A stretch of 64,000 nt of DNA from Klebsiella huaxiensis (GCF_003261575.2 NZ_CP036175.1:1612001-1676000); one strand, 5' to 3'. Shown: positions 26,777 through 35,372, counted from the stretch's first letter. Notes: a model not told the origin generated them from the letters alone. Translations and numbers: made by a program.

Positions 26777-27860
26777 GATTGCCAATATTAAGAAGTCTTT
26801 TGGTCGCACCCAGGTGCTGAATGATATCTCACTGGATATCCCCTCCGGACAGATGGTTGCGCTGCTGGGGCCGTCCGGCTCTGGCAAAACTACGCTGCTG
26901 CGTATTATTGCCGGGCTGGAGAATCAGTCCAGCGGGCATATCCGTTTTCACGGCACCGATGTGAGCCGCGTGCATGCGCGCGATCGCAAAGTTGGATTCG
27001 TGTTCCAGCACTACGCGCTGTTTCGCCATATGACGGTGTTCGACAACATTGCTTTTGGCCTGACGGTGCTGCCTAAGCGTGAACGTCCGAATGCTGCCGG
27101 TATTAAAGCAAAAGTGACCAAACTGCTGGAAATGGTGCAGCTGGCGCATCTGGCCGATCGCTATCCGGCCCAGCTCTCCGGCGGGCAAAAGCAGCGCGTG
27201 GCTTTGGCTCGTGCGCTGGCGGTTGAACCGCAAATCCTGCTGCTGGATGAACCTTTCGGTGCGCTGGATGCTCAGGTGCGTAAAGAACTGCGGCGCTGGC
27301 TACGTCAGCTGCATGAAGAGCTGAAATTTACCAGCGTATTTGTGACCCACGATCAGGAAGAAGCCACTGAAGTGGCGGATCGTGTGGTAGTGATGAGCCA
27401 GGGCAATATCGAACAGGCCGATGCGCCTGACCTGGTGTGGCGTGAGCCTGCCACCCGCTTTGTGCTGGAGTTTATGGGCGAAGTTAACCGCCTGAAAGGC
27501 ACCATTCGCGGCGGTCAGTTCCACGTCGGCGCGCATCGCTGGCCGCTGGGCTATACCCCGGCATACCAGGGACCGGTCGATCTGTTCCTGCGTCCGTGGG
27601 AAGTGGATATCAGCCGTCGCACCAGCCTTGATTCGCCGCTGCCGGTACAGGTACTGGAAGCCAGCCCCAAAGGCCACTACACCCAATTAGTTGTTCAGCC
27701 CCTTGGGTGGTATGACGAACCGTTGACCGTGGTATTGCAGGGAGAAGATGCGCCGTATCGCGGGGAGCGCCTGTTTGTCGGCTTGCAAAATGCACGCCTG
27801 TACAATGGCAATGAACGTATCGAGCCACGCGGGGAGCTTGCTCTGGCTGAATCGGCCTGA
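26766..27860 (+). CDS. cysA: Sulfate/thiosulfate ABC ATPase CysA
   Basis: ATPase that powers the importer. 364 residues with Walker A GPSGSGKT, signature LSGGQKQRVALARAL, Walker B ILLLDEPFGALD and switch histidine in VFVTHDQEEA, followed by a C-terminal TOBE-like regulatory region (from about residue 240). Preceded by CTGGAGGGAAATC. A REP unit and a terminator follow before cysM. Confidence 0.97.
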   Translation: MSIEIANIKKSFGRTQVLNDISLDIPSGQMVALLGPSGSGKTTLLRIIAGLENQSSGHIRFHGTDVSRVHARDRKVGFVFQHYALFRHMTVFDNIAFGLTVLPKRERPNAAGIKAKVTKLLEMVQLAHLADRYPAQLSGGQKQRVALARALAVEPQILLLDEPFGALDAQVRKELRRWLRQLHEELKFTSVFVTHDQEEATEVADRVVVMSQGNIEQADAPDLVWREPATRFVLEFMGEVNRLKGTIRGGQFHVGAHRWPLGYTPAYQGPVDLFLRPWEVDISRRTSLDSPLPVQVLEASPKGHYTQLVVQPLGWYDEPLTVVLQGEDAPYRGERLFVGLQNARLYNGNERIEPRGELALAESA

Positions 27861-27907
27861 TAGCTTAATCCGCAAGTTTATCGCCGTTTTCGCAACGGCA
27901 GGATTTG

Positions 27908-27947
27908 GTAGCCCGGGTTAGACGCAATGCGTCGCCATCCGGGGACG
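27908..27947. repeat. Single REP-like palindrome after cysA
   Basis: GTAGCCCGGGTTAGACGCAA...GCGTCGCCATCCGGGG has the layout of an enterobacterial REP unit, with an internal GACGCAATGCGTC palindrome. It is related to the pair found between eutG and eutH. Confidence 0.65.
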
Positions 27948-27952
27948 TTTGC

Positions 27953-27985
27953 AGGCCGGGTAAACTCTCACCCGGCCTTTTTATT
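27953..27985 (+). terminator. Terminator between cysA and cysM
   Basis: Perfect 9-bp stem AGGCCGGGT / ACCCGGCCT with an 8-nt loop, followed by TTTTATT. It ends only 11-12 nt before the cysM GTG start, so it should end most cysA transcription before cysM. Confidence 0.85.
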
Positions 27986-27996
27986 GGGCAAAAACC

Positions 27997-28908
27997 GTGA
28001 ATACATTAGAACAAACAATTGGCAATACGCCTCTGGTGAAATTACAACGCCTTGCGCCTGACAACGGCAGCGAAATCTGGGTCAAGCTGGAAGGGAACAA
28101 CCCTGCGGGGTCGGTGAAAGATCGCGCGGCGCTGTCGATGATTGTTGAAGCCGAAAAGCGCGGCGAGATTAAACCCGGCGATGTGCTGATTGAAGCGACC
28201 AGCGGCAATACCGGCATCGCGCTGGCAATGATTGCTGCGCTCAAAGGCTATCAGATGAAGTTGCTGATGCCGGATAACATGAGTCAGGAGCGTCGTGCCG
28301 CTATGCGCGCCTACGGCGCTGAGCTGATTCTGGTCACCAAAGAGCAGGGCATGGAAGGGGCGCGCGATCTGGCGCTGGAAATGGCCCAACGCGGCGAAGG
28401 TAAGCTTTTGGATCAGTTCAATAATCCGGATAACCCTTACGCGCACTACACCACCACCGGGCCGGAGATCTGGCAGCAGACTGATGGACGAATCACCCAT
28501 TTTGTCTCCAGTATGGGCACAACCGGGACCATTACCGGCGTTTCACGCTTTCTGCGCGAGCAGGATAAAGCGGTGAGCATTGTCGGGCTGCAACCAGAAG
28601 AGGGAAGCAGTATTCCGGGGATTCGCCGCTGGCCAGCCGAATATATGCCGGGCATTTTTAACGCACAGCTGGTGGATGAAGTTCTGGATATTCATCAGCA
28701 GGATGCAGAAAACATCATGCGAATGCTGGCGGTACGGGAAGGTATTTTCTGCGGCGTCAGTTCAGGCGGTGCGGTGGCTGGCGCATTACGTATTGCTCGT
28801 GAAAACCCTGGCTCGGTAGTGGTGGCGATCGTCTGCGATCGGGGCGATCGCTACCTCTCTACCGGGGTCTTTGGCGAAGAGCACTTCGCCCAGGGCGCGG
28901 GGATTTAA
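27997..28908 (+). CDS. cysM: Cysteine synthase B (O-acetylserine/thiosulfate sulfhydrylase)
   Basis: PLP enzyme that makes cysteine from O-acetylserine and sulfide, or S-sulfocysteine from thiosulfate, matching the thiosulfate importer upstream. 303 residues. PLP-binding Lys41 lies in NPAGSVKDRAA, and TSGNTGIALA binds the substrate carboxylate. The start is GTG 27997, right after a terminator and without a strong Shine-Dalgarno, which suggests limited or regulated expression. The stop overlaps the convergent NTF2-like gene by 4 nt. Confidence 0.95.
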   Translation: MNTLEQTIGNTPLVKLQRLAPDNGSEIWVKLEGNNPAGSVKDRAALSMIVEAEKRGEIKPGDVLIEATSGNTGIALAMIAALKGYQMKLLMPDNMSQERRAAMRAYGAELILVTKEQGMEGARDLALEMAQRGEGKLLDQFNNPDNPYAHYTTTGPEIWQQTDGRITHFVSSMGTTGTITGVSRFLREQDKAVSIVGLQPEEGSSIPGIRRWPAEYMPGIFNAQLVDEVLDIHQQDAENIMRMLAVREGIFCGVSSGGAVAGALRIARENPGSVVVAIVCDRGDRYLSTGVFGEEHFAQGAGI

Positions 28909-29312
28909 ACCTCGGGAGCGTCGAGCAGGTCGGTACCGTAGGAGTTATCTACGGTACATAGCCAGCGCTCACCCTGCTGGCGAAAGACATAGGTTGCGCG
29001 CCGCGTGACCTGTGTCGTGCCGCCTTCCGCCGTCGGGATATCCAGCCGGGTTTCCATAATCACCAGCGCATTGCCGCCGCCTTCAATAATCTCCATCTTC
29101 CCCTGCGTCACCACCAGCCGGTGCTGAAAATAATCGGCGATGGCGATAAACGCTTTGCGGATATTCTCTTTGCCCCTGACTACCATTCCCGGCTTAACCA
29201 CCAGCGCGGCGTCTTCGGCGTAATACTCCATCAGGCTGGCGTAATCCTCCTGCGAGATGGCGCGATCGCAGGCTTCAATGGCGGCTTTTAACTGCGGGTT
29301 GGGATTATGCAT
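28905..29312 (-). CDS. NTF2-like / SnoaL-type small protein
   Basis: 135 residues resembling the DUF4440/SnoaL-like NTF2 fold: an N-terminal helix (LKAAIEACDRAISQEDYASLMEYYAEDAAL), VVRGKENIRKAFIAIADYF, and a strand-rich C-terminal half (RRATYVFRQQGERWLCTVDNS). Such proteins range from enzymes to small-ligand binders, and no catalytic role can be read here. It shares the strand with yfeK, 22 nt away, and converges on cysM with a 4-nt overlap. In E. coli K-12, yfeS occupies this position. Confidence 0.75.
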   Translation of the reverse strand: MHNPNPQLKAAIEACDRAISQEDYASLMEYYAEDAALVVKPGMVVRGKENIRKAFIAIADYFQHRLVVTQGKMEIIEGGGNALVIMETRLDIPTAEGGTTQVTRRATYVFRQQGERWLCTVDNSYGTDLLDAPEV

Positions 29313-29334
29313 CTCTGATGGCCCTTTTTGTGAG

Positions 29335-29709
29335 CTATTGATTTTCCGCCGTGACCGTTTTATCCGTCTCAGCGATCAGGGTGTGCAGGTACGGCTGCGC
29401 GTTTTCGTCGCTTTTTCCAGGGATCCTGACGATATAGGGCTTCCCAGTAATAGACGACGATGATGCTACCTTATCAATAAATTGCTCGGCGGTATTGATG
29501 CGATTTCGGGTATTGCCTAATTTTAGCCGCAGGTGTGAGACTGCTTCCTCGCAGGTATGGGCATCACCGTTGCGCACGAAGATCAGATCTTTCTTTTGCG
29601 CCAGGGCGTCGAGCATCGCGTTAATGCGCGCTTCTTGATAAGCGTTGAGTTTGGCAAAGGCGGGAAGTGTAAGAAATAATGCCATCACCGCGCAGAGAAT
29701 ATTCTTCAT
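29335..29709 (-). CDS. yfeK: Secreted DUF5329-family protein YfeK
   Basis: 124 residues with a Sec signal peptide, MKNILCAVMALFLTLPAFA, then a soluble domain with the conserved RINAMLDALAQKKDLIFVRNG, CEEAVSHLRLKLGNTRNRI and SSSITGKPYIVRIPG. Probably periplasmic, function unknown. The match to E. coli YfeK is by memory of the sequence and by position near cysM. It may be co-transcribed with the NTF2-like gene. Confidence 0.85.
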   Translation of the reverse strand: MKNILCAVMALFLTLPAFAKLNAYQEARINAMLDALAQKKDLIFVRNGDAHTCEEAVSHLRLKLGNTRNRINTAEQFIDKVASSSSITGKPYIVRIPGKSDENAQPYLHTLIAETDKTVTAENQ

Positions 29710-29800
29710 CTTGAGTCCCTTCCATAGTGGTTTGTTCGCGATAAAGTTTACTCTTTCCGCAGTGAGGGGATTTAGCTTTAAGAAAAACGATCGCTTTTGG

Positions 29801-30508
29801 TTAATTCATCGTCAGTTTGTCGAGAAACGTCCACAGTTTCTGATTCATCTCACGGTAGTCCCAGCCGCGCATTTCTTGTTCGCTGCGGATGAAACGTCTG
29901 CCTCTGGCGGCGCTGAGCTCTGGCTGCGAATGAGCAATCAGCAGTTCAATGACCTCAGCATCAAATTCCATATGGCATTGGAAACCATATACCCGGTCGC
30001 GATATTTCACTATCTGCCGCGGGCAGCCTTCGCTGGAGGCCATCACTTCCGCTTCCGGGGTCAGTCCCGGCATGTCATTATGCCAGTGGCCAACCACCAG
30101 TGAAGGGCCAAAGTGGGAGAGTTTGCTATCCTGCAGGCCCGCAGTGGTTAGCGTTAGCGGATAATGACCAATCTCTTTTTCCGGGCTTTGCATCACCGGC
30201 GCGCCCAGCGCTTCGCCAATCAGTTGCGAGCCGAGGCAAATGCCAATGACCGTTCGCCCGGCAGCAATCGCCTGGGCGATTAAGCGCTGCTCGGCGTGGG
30301 TATCAAAATAAGGGCATTCAGATAGCGTCGTGCGCGGCGATTGCGGGCCGCCCAGCACAACCAGCATATCAAAGTCATCCGCATTTTCTGGCAGTGCATC
30401 ACCCGCGTAAACGCGTGACCAACTGGTAGCGTAACCGCGCGCCTGCGCCCAATGCAGATACGCTCCCGGCGCTTCAAAGACTTCATGGACAATAAAGTGG
30501 ATCTGCAT
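29801..30508 (-). CDS. yfeJ: Class I glutamine amidotransferase-like protein YfeJ
   Basis: 235 residues with the class I glutamine amidotransferase fold: nucleophile Cys in GICLGSQLIGEALG and a later VVGHWHNDMPGL. The catalytic His/Glu pair is less plain. The synthetase partner and substrate are unknown. Start chosen at ATG 30508 (MQIHFIVHEVFEAPGAYLHW). The frame extends further upstream but would run into ptsJ. It begins 14 nt after the ptsJ stop with a TAGGAG-like site in between, so it lies in one operon with ptsJ. Confidence 0.85.
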   Translation of the reverse strand: MQIHFIVHEVFEAPGAYLHWAQARGYATSWSRVYAGDALPENADDFDMLVVLGGPQSPRTTLSECPYFDTHAEQRLIAQAIAAGRTVIGICLGSQLIGEALGAPVMQSPEKEIGHYPLTLTTAGLQDSKLSHFGPSLVVGHWHNDMPGLTPEAEVMASSEGCPRQIVKYRDRVYGFQCHMEFDAEVIELLIAHSQPELSAARGRRFIRSEQEMRGWDYREMNQKLWTFLDKLTMN

Positions 30509-30522
30509 AGCGTTAACTCCTG

Positions 30523-31821
30523 TCAATGTTGTTGTAATACCTGGCATAAATCATCGGCGAGTTTATTGATTTCATCATCGTTCAGCGTGGCGAGCGAAAG
30601 GCGGAGTCCGTGCGACGGTGTGCCAACACCGAACGTTTCTCCTTCGCGAACCAGCCAACCCGCGTGCGCCAGACGTAGGGCAATCGGCTGGCTGGGTTTC
30701 TCCAGGGGAAGCCAAAAGTTAAGACCGTCTCCAGGCGTAAAATGGGTGAGTCCACGCTGAGAGAGCGCGGTGACCAGTTTTTCATGTTGTTGGCGATAGT
30801 GGCGTTGGCTCTGCGTTAAAGATGCCATAAAGTCGCTATCATTCAGGCAGGCCAGCACCAGATCCTGCAGCAGATGGCTGACCCATTGGCTACCGGAGTT
30901 CAGGCGCAGACGCAGCGCCGCCGATGTGTCTGGATCGCTGGCGACAATGGCCAGACGCATATCCGGTCCCAGCGTTTTTGACAGCGACCGTACTAGCGCC
31001 CAGCGCTGAGTTTCAGCGGCCAGCGGGGAGTACCATGGCGTAGCGGACAGCAGCGCAAAATGATCATCGACAATCACCAGAACCTGCGGGTAGCGGGCAA
31101 GTATTTCACGTATCGCCCGGGCGCGTGTTTCGCTGAGGCTACAGCCAGTGGGGTTGTGCGCGCGGGGGGTAATAATGACCGCGCGCGCGCCGTTGCGTAG
31201 CGCTTCTTCAAGCGCTGCGGGCTGCACCCCTTCACCATCCACCGGCACTGGCGAAGGGTTAAAACCGGCATAGCGCAGCATGTTGATACTGCTGAGAAAG
31301 CAGGGGTCTTCGATAGCCACGCTATCGCCGGGCAACAGCAGGGCGCAAAGCAGACGCTCAAGCGCATCGATAGCGCCGCTGGCGAGGTTAATCTCGGCGT
31401 CTATGCCCAAGTCTTTATTCACCCAGGTGCGGGCCCAGGCGGCAAGCTGCGGTTCAACTGCTGCATCGCCGTACAGACGTGGGGTGACTGCGATAGCGCT
31501 GAAGTAGCGTTTAATGTCGGCCAGACGATTAGGGTCAGGATTGCCGCTGGAAATATCTTTCAACGGCGAAGAGGGATCGCCCCCTTCAAGCTCGGGGAGA
31601 GTATTGTATGTCTTGATGACCGTACCATTACGCCCCTGGCTGATGGCTAATCCGGAGGTGACTAACCGCTTATAGGCTGAAGCGACGGTGTTGCGGTTAA
31701 CCGAGAGATTGGTAGCCAGCTCGCGAACCGGCGGCAGAACATCGCCTGGTTTTAATACGCCGCTTTGTACCAGATGACGGACGTTATCGAAGATCTCACT
31801 AGCAGTTTTTCCGACAAACAT
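30523..31821 (-). CDS. ptsJ: MocR-type GntR/aminotransferase regulator PtsJ
   Basis: 432 residues. An N-terminal GntR winged helix (about 1-70, SGVLKPGDVLPPVRELATNL and NRNTVASAYKRL) is fused to a fold-type-I aminotransferase domain with PLP Lys282 (RSLSKTLGPDMRL) and the PRAHNPTG substrate segment. In Salmonella, PtsJ is a MocR regulator that responds to pyridoxal phosphate and represses pdxK. Divergent from pdxK across an 82-bp gap that contains a CCTATG/CATAGG inverted repeat. Confidence 0.9.
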   Translation of the reverse strand: MFVGKTASEIFDNVRHLVQSGVLKPGDVLPPVRELATNLSVNRNTVASAYKRLVTSGLAISQGRNGTVIKTYNTLPELEGGDPSSPLKDISSGNPDPNRLADIKRYFSAIAVTPRLYGDAAVEPQLAAWARTWVNKDLGIDAEINLASGAIDALERLLCALLLPGDSVAIEDPCFLSSINMLRYAGFNPSPVPVDGEGVQPAALEEALRNGARAVIITPRAHNPTGCSLSETRARAIREILARYPQVLVIVDDHFALLSATPWYSPLAAETQRWALVRSLSKTLGPDMRLAIVASDPDTSAALRLRLNSGSQWVSHLLQDLVLACLNDSDFMASLTQSQRHYRQQHEKLVTALSQRGLTHFTPGDGLNFWLPLEKPSQPIALRLAHAGWLVREGETFGVGTPSHGLRLSLATLNDDEINKLADDLCQVLQQH

Positions 31822-31903
31822 TATTGACCTATGACAAAATGAATTTTAGCATAGGACGAATGATAATCAGAGTATGACCCGCTGTCCAGCGGGAGGAGAA
31901 AGG
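31822..31903. promoter_or_regulatory. ptsJ-pdxK divergent operator region
   Basis: Shared control region of 82 bp. CCTATG (31828-31833) and CATAGG (31850-31855) are inverted arms with centres 22 bp apart, two helical turns, suiting a dimeric regulator. The site lies 6-34 bp upstream of the ptsJ start. PtsJ is the natural candidate to bind it, but this is inference. Confidence 0.5.
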
Positions 31904-32770
31904 ATGGGTCAGCAAGACGAAATACAATCGGTGCTCTTCAACGATAAAAGTCGGGCGCTACAGGTCGATATTGTGGCCGTGCAATCGCAAGTGGTCTACG
32001 GCAGCGTCGGAAATAGCATTGCGATACCGGCGATAAAGCAGCACGGCCTGCGGGTGATGGCGGTGCCGACGGTGCTGTTCAGCAATACCCCGCATTATGA
32101 TACGTACTATGGCGGCGTTATTCCGGAAGAGTGGTTTGTCGGGTATTTAAAGGCGCTGGAAGAGCGTGATGCTCTGCGCGAACTGCGAGCGGTCACCACT
32201 GGCTATATGGGCAGTGCGGTGCAGATTGAACGGTTAGCGCAATGGTTGTGCCGCATCCGCGAGCATCATCCAGATCTTTGCATTCTGGTCGACCCGGTCA
32301 TTGGCGATGTGGATAGCGGCATCTACGTCAAGGCGGAGATTCCCGAAGCATATCGCATCCATCTGCTGCCACTGGCGCAGGTTATCACGCCTAACCTGTT
32401 TGAGCTGGAGACGCTAAGCGGCCTGCCTTGCCACAATCAGCAGGAGGCGATTATCGCTGCACGCTGCCTGCTATCTGATTCGCTGAAATGGGTAGTGATT
32501 ACCAGCGCGCCGGGAATTGATAACTCCTCGATCAACGTGTTGGTGGTTAGCGCAGAGTCAGTTGAGATGGTGGAACATCCGCGTGTTGAAACAGATCTGA
32601 AGGGCACGGGAGACCTTTTTTGCGCCGAGCTGGTTAGCGGTTTAGTTTGCGGGATGCCGCTGAGCGATGCCGCGCGTGCCGCTGCGCAGCGGGTACTGAC
32701 GGTGATGACCTGGACTGATGAACAGGGTTGTGATGAGTTAATTCTTCCACCGCCAGAGGAGGGAGTATGA
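31904..32770 (+). CDS. pdxK: Pyridoxine/pyridoxal/pyridoxamine kinase
   Basis: Salvage kinase that phosphorylates B6 vitamers. 288 residues, ribokinase fold, with QSQVVYGSVGNSIAIPA, the DPVIGD motif and the anion-hole/catalytic ELKGTGD-like TDLKGTGDLFCAEL. Start ATG 31904 is preceded by GGGAGGAGAAAGG. The earlier in-frame ATG at 31874 lacks such a site. The stop overlaps the next gene as ATGA. Expected to be repressed by PtsJ. Confidence 0.95.
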   Translation: MGQQDEIQSVLFNDKSRALQVDIVAVQSQVVYGSVGNSIAIPAIKQHGLRVMAVPTVLFSNTPHYDTYYGGVIPEEWFVGYLKALEERDALRELRAVTTGYMGSAVQIERLAQWLCRIREHHPDLCILVDPVIGDVDSGIYVKAEIPEAYRIHLLPLAQVITPNLFELETLSGLPCHNQQEAIIAARCLLSDSLKWVVITSAPGIDNSSINVLVVSAESVEMVEHPRVETDLKGTGDLFCAELVSGLVCGMPLSDAARAAAQRVLTVMTWTDEQGCDELILPPPEEGV

Positions 32771-33006
32771 AGAGCTACCGTTTAGTGGTTCGTCAGCTGG
32801 GAAGAGTTGTTGGACATTTTGATACCTCAGGCAGTGAGGCGCTGGAAGATGCCTGCGAAGTCAGCTCGCTGTTTGGGGCGGTTGGCGGATATCAGTGTGA
32901 TTTGCTGGTCTCTGACAGCGAGAAGCGGATTCTGGAAAGCTCCCCGGAGGGCATGAAGGTGTTGTCGAGGGAGAAATGCTATCGACCGTTTAAAGCGACG
33001 ATATAA
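32767..33006 (+). CDS. Unknown 79-residue protein coupled to pdxK
   Basis: Small soluble protein, MKSYRLVVRQLGRVVGHFDT onward, with no signal peptide or membrane segment. Predicted strands at both ends flank a helix (SGSEALEDACEVSSLFGAV). Two cysteines are visible in the middle (DAC, YQC) and one near the end (EKCYRP). I do not recognise the family. Its ATG overlaps the pdxK stop (ATGA), so it should be made with the kinase. It ends just before the bidirectional crr terminator. A link to vitamin B6 is inferred only from coupling. Confidence 0.75.
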   Translation: MKSYRLVVRQLGRVVGHFDTSGSEALEDACEVSSLFGAVGGYQCDLLVSDSEKRILESSPEGMKVLSREKCYRPFKATI

Positions 33007-33008
33007 AA

Positions 33009-33035
33009 AAATGGCGCCCTTAGAGGCGCCATTCT
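33009..33035. terminator. Terminator between the pdxK operon and crr
   Basis: 9-bp perfect stem AATGGCGCC / GGCGCCATT with loop CTTAGA. On the minus strand a run of seven T follows, so it is a strong terminator for crr. On the plus strand the tail (CTTCTG) is weaker. Confidence 0.85.
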
Positions 33036-33048
33036 TCTGCGGCATGAA

Positions 33049-33558
33049 TTACTTCTTGATGCGGATAACCGGGGTTTCACCCACGGTTACGCTACCGGAC
33101 AGTTTGATCAGCTCTTTGATCTCGTCCATGTTGGAGATAACAACCGGAGTCAGGGTAGACTTGGCTTTTTCTTCCAGCAGCGGCAGATCGAATTCGATAA
33201 CCGGGTCGCCGACTTTCACACGCTGGCCTTCTTCAGCGATACGTTTGAAACCTTCGCCTTTCAGTTCAACGGTATCAATACCGAAGTGAACGAACAGCTC
33301 AATGCCGCTATCAGATTCGATAGAGAACGCATGATTGGTTTCAAAAATTTTACCGATGGTGCCATCTACCGGCGCAACCATTTTGTTGCCAGTAGGTTTG
33401 ATGGCAATGCCATCACCCACAATTTTTTCCGCAAAAACGACATCCGGCACGTCTTCGATGTTGACGATCTCGCCAGAGAGCGGGGCAACAATCTCAATAG
33501 TTCCGGTGTCTTTTTTGTCATCAGAAACCAGAGATTTCAATTTATCGAACAAACCCAT
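33049..33558 (-). CDS. crr: Glucose-specific PTS enzyme IIA
   Basis: Cytoplasmic EIIA-Glc, which passes phosphate from HPr to EIICB-Glc and, unphosphorylated, blocks non-PTS uptake; the phosphorylated form stimulates adenylate cyclase. 169 residues, with the active-site histidine His91 in ELFVHFGIDTVELKG and the assisting His76 in FETNHAFSI. Numbering includes the initiator Met. Third gene of ptsHI-crr, 42 nt after ptsI. Confidence 0.98.
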   Translation of the reverse strand: MGLFDKLKSLVSDDKKDTGTIEIVAPLSGEIVNIEDVPDVVFAEKIVGDGIAIKPTGNKMVAPVDGTIGKIFETNHAFSIESDSGIELFVHFGIDTVELKGEGFKRIAEEGQRVKVGDPVIEFDLPLLEEKAKSTLTPVVISNMDEIKELIKLSGSVTVGETPVIRIKK

Positions 33559-33600
33559 GATCTTCTCCTAAGCAGTAATTTGGGCCGCGCATCTCGTGGA

Positions 33601-35328
33601 TTAGCAGATTGTTTTTTCTTCAATGAACTTGTTAACCAGCGTCATTAACTCGTCCGTTGTCGGTTGAGCAAGAGCCTGCTCTGCTAATACTTTCGCATCT
33701 TCGAAGTTCGTGTTACGAATAATCTTCTTGATGCGCGGGATGGAAATGGCGCTCATAGAGAATTCGTCCAGCCCCATACCCAGCAACAGAAGTGTAGCAC
33801 GTTCATCGCCCGCAAGCTCACCACACATGCCAGTCCATTTACCTTCAGCATGAGAAGCATCAATAACTTGCTTAATCAGCGTCAGGACGGACGGTGACAT
33901 TGGCTGGTAAAGATGTGAAATCATATCATTACCACGGTCAACTGCCAGAGTATACTGCGTTAAATCATTGGTACCGATACTAAAGAAATCAACTTCTTTA
34001 GCTAAGTGACGAGCGATTGTCGCGGCGGCAGGGGTTTCTACCATTACGCCAATTTCAATGGCTTCATCAAAAGCTTTACCTTCGTCACGCAGTTCCTGTT
34101 TGTAGATCTCGATCTCTTTGCGCAGCGCGCGAACTTCTTCAACAGAGATGATCATCGGGAACATAATGCGCAGTTTACCGAAAGCTGAAGCACGCAGGAT
34201 GGCGCGTACCTGGTCACGTAGGATCTCTTTACGATCCATTGCGATACGGATAGCACGCCAGCCGAGGAACGGGTTCTCTTCTTTCGGGAAGTTCATGTAC
34301 GGCAGCTCTTTGTCGCCGCCGATATCCATGGTACGGACGATAACGGCCTGAGAGCCGCACGCTTCAGCAACCGCTTTGTAAGCTGCAAACTGTTCTTCTT
34401 CAGTCGGCAGCGAGTCGCGGTCCATGAACAGGAATTCAGTACGATACAAACCTACGCCTTCCGCGCCGTTGCGCTCAGCGCCTTCGACGTCACGGACGGT
34501 GCCGATGTTAGCGCAGACTTCAACCTGATGGCCGTCCAGCGTAATTGCCGGCAGGTCTTTCAGTTTAGCCAGTTCCGCTTTCTCTTCAGCAACCTGAGCC
34601 TGCAGATTACGCAGTTCTTCGATTTGTTCGTTTGTTGGGTTAACCAGAACCTGGTTATTCACCGCGTCGAGGATCAGATAATCGCCGTTTTTCACCTGAG
34701 CGGTAACGCTACCGGTGCCCACGATGGCTGGAAGTTCAAGGGAACGCGCCATGATAGAGGTGTGGGAAGTACGGCCGCCCGCGTCGGTGATGAAACCCAG
34801 CACCTTGTTCAGGTTCAGCTGTGCGGTTTCAGACGGGGTGAGGTCAGCGGCAACCAGGATAACTTCATCCTGAATCGCGCTCAGATCGATGATGGCCAGG
34901 CCGAGGATGTTGCGCAGCAGGCGCTTACCGATGTCGCGTACGTCAGCGGCACGCTCTTTCAGGTATTCGTCATCCAGTTCTTCCAGTGCAGTCGCCTGAC
35001 CTTCGATAACTTCATTGGCTGCCGCATCGGCAGTCATATGCTTATCTTTAATCAGGGCTATGATTTCCTGCTCAAGCTCCTCATCTTCCAGCAGCATGAT
35101 GTGCCCTTCGAAGATGGCTTCTTTTTCTTCACCGAAAGTTTCACCAGCTTTGGTTTTGATGACCTCCAGCTGGGCGGAGGCCTTGGTGCGGCCGCTCAGA
35201 AAACGTTCAACTTCCTGATCAACCTTATCGGCAGAAATTTTCTTCCGGTCGATGACTACTTCATCTTCTTTCAGCAGGAGTGCCTTGCCAAAAGCGATAC
35301 CCGGGGATGCTAAAATGCCTGAAATCAT
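33601..35328 (-). CDS. ptsI: PTS enzyme I (PEP-protein phosphotransferase)
   Basis: Takes phosphate from phosphoenolpyruvate and passes it to HPr. 575 residues, the usual length. Phospho-acceptor His189 lies in the GGRTSHTSIMAR motif, and the C-terminal PEP-binding barrel has the signature DFFSIGTNDLTQYTLAVDR and active-site Cys in GKWTGMCGELAGD. Starts 44 nt after ptsH. The whole operon is under the region at 35631-36011. Confidence 0.98.
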   Translation of the reverse strand: MISGILASPGIAFGKALLLKEDEVVIDRKKISADKVDQEVERFLSGRTKASAQLEVIKTKAGETFGEEKEAIFEGHIMLLEDEELEQEIIALIKDKHMTADAAANEVIEGQATALEELDDEYLKERAADVRDIGKRLLRNILGLAIIDLSAIQDEVILVAADLTPSETAQLNLNKVLGFITDAGGRTSHTSIMARSLELPAIVGTGSVTAQVKNGDYLILDAVNNQVLVNPTNEQIEELRNLQAQVAEEKAELAKLKDLPAITLDGHQVEVCANIGTVRDVEGAERNGAEGVGLYRTEFLFMDRDSLPTEEEQFAAYKAVAEACGSQAVIVRTMDIGGDKELPYMNFPKEENPFLGWRAIRIAMDRKEILRDQVRAILRASAFGKLRIMFPMIISVEEVRALRKEIEIYKQELRDEGKAFDEAIEIGVMVETPAAATIARHLAKEVDFFSIGTNDLTQYTLAVDRGNDMISHLYQPMSPSVLTLIKQVIDASHAEGKWTGMCGELAGDERATLLLLGMGLDEFSMSAISIPRIKKIIRNTNFEDAKVLAEQALAQPTTDELMTLVNKFIEEKTIC

Positions 35329-35372
35329 AACCCTACCTTACTTGTGACTGATATTAAAAAGAACCCGTGAAC

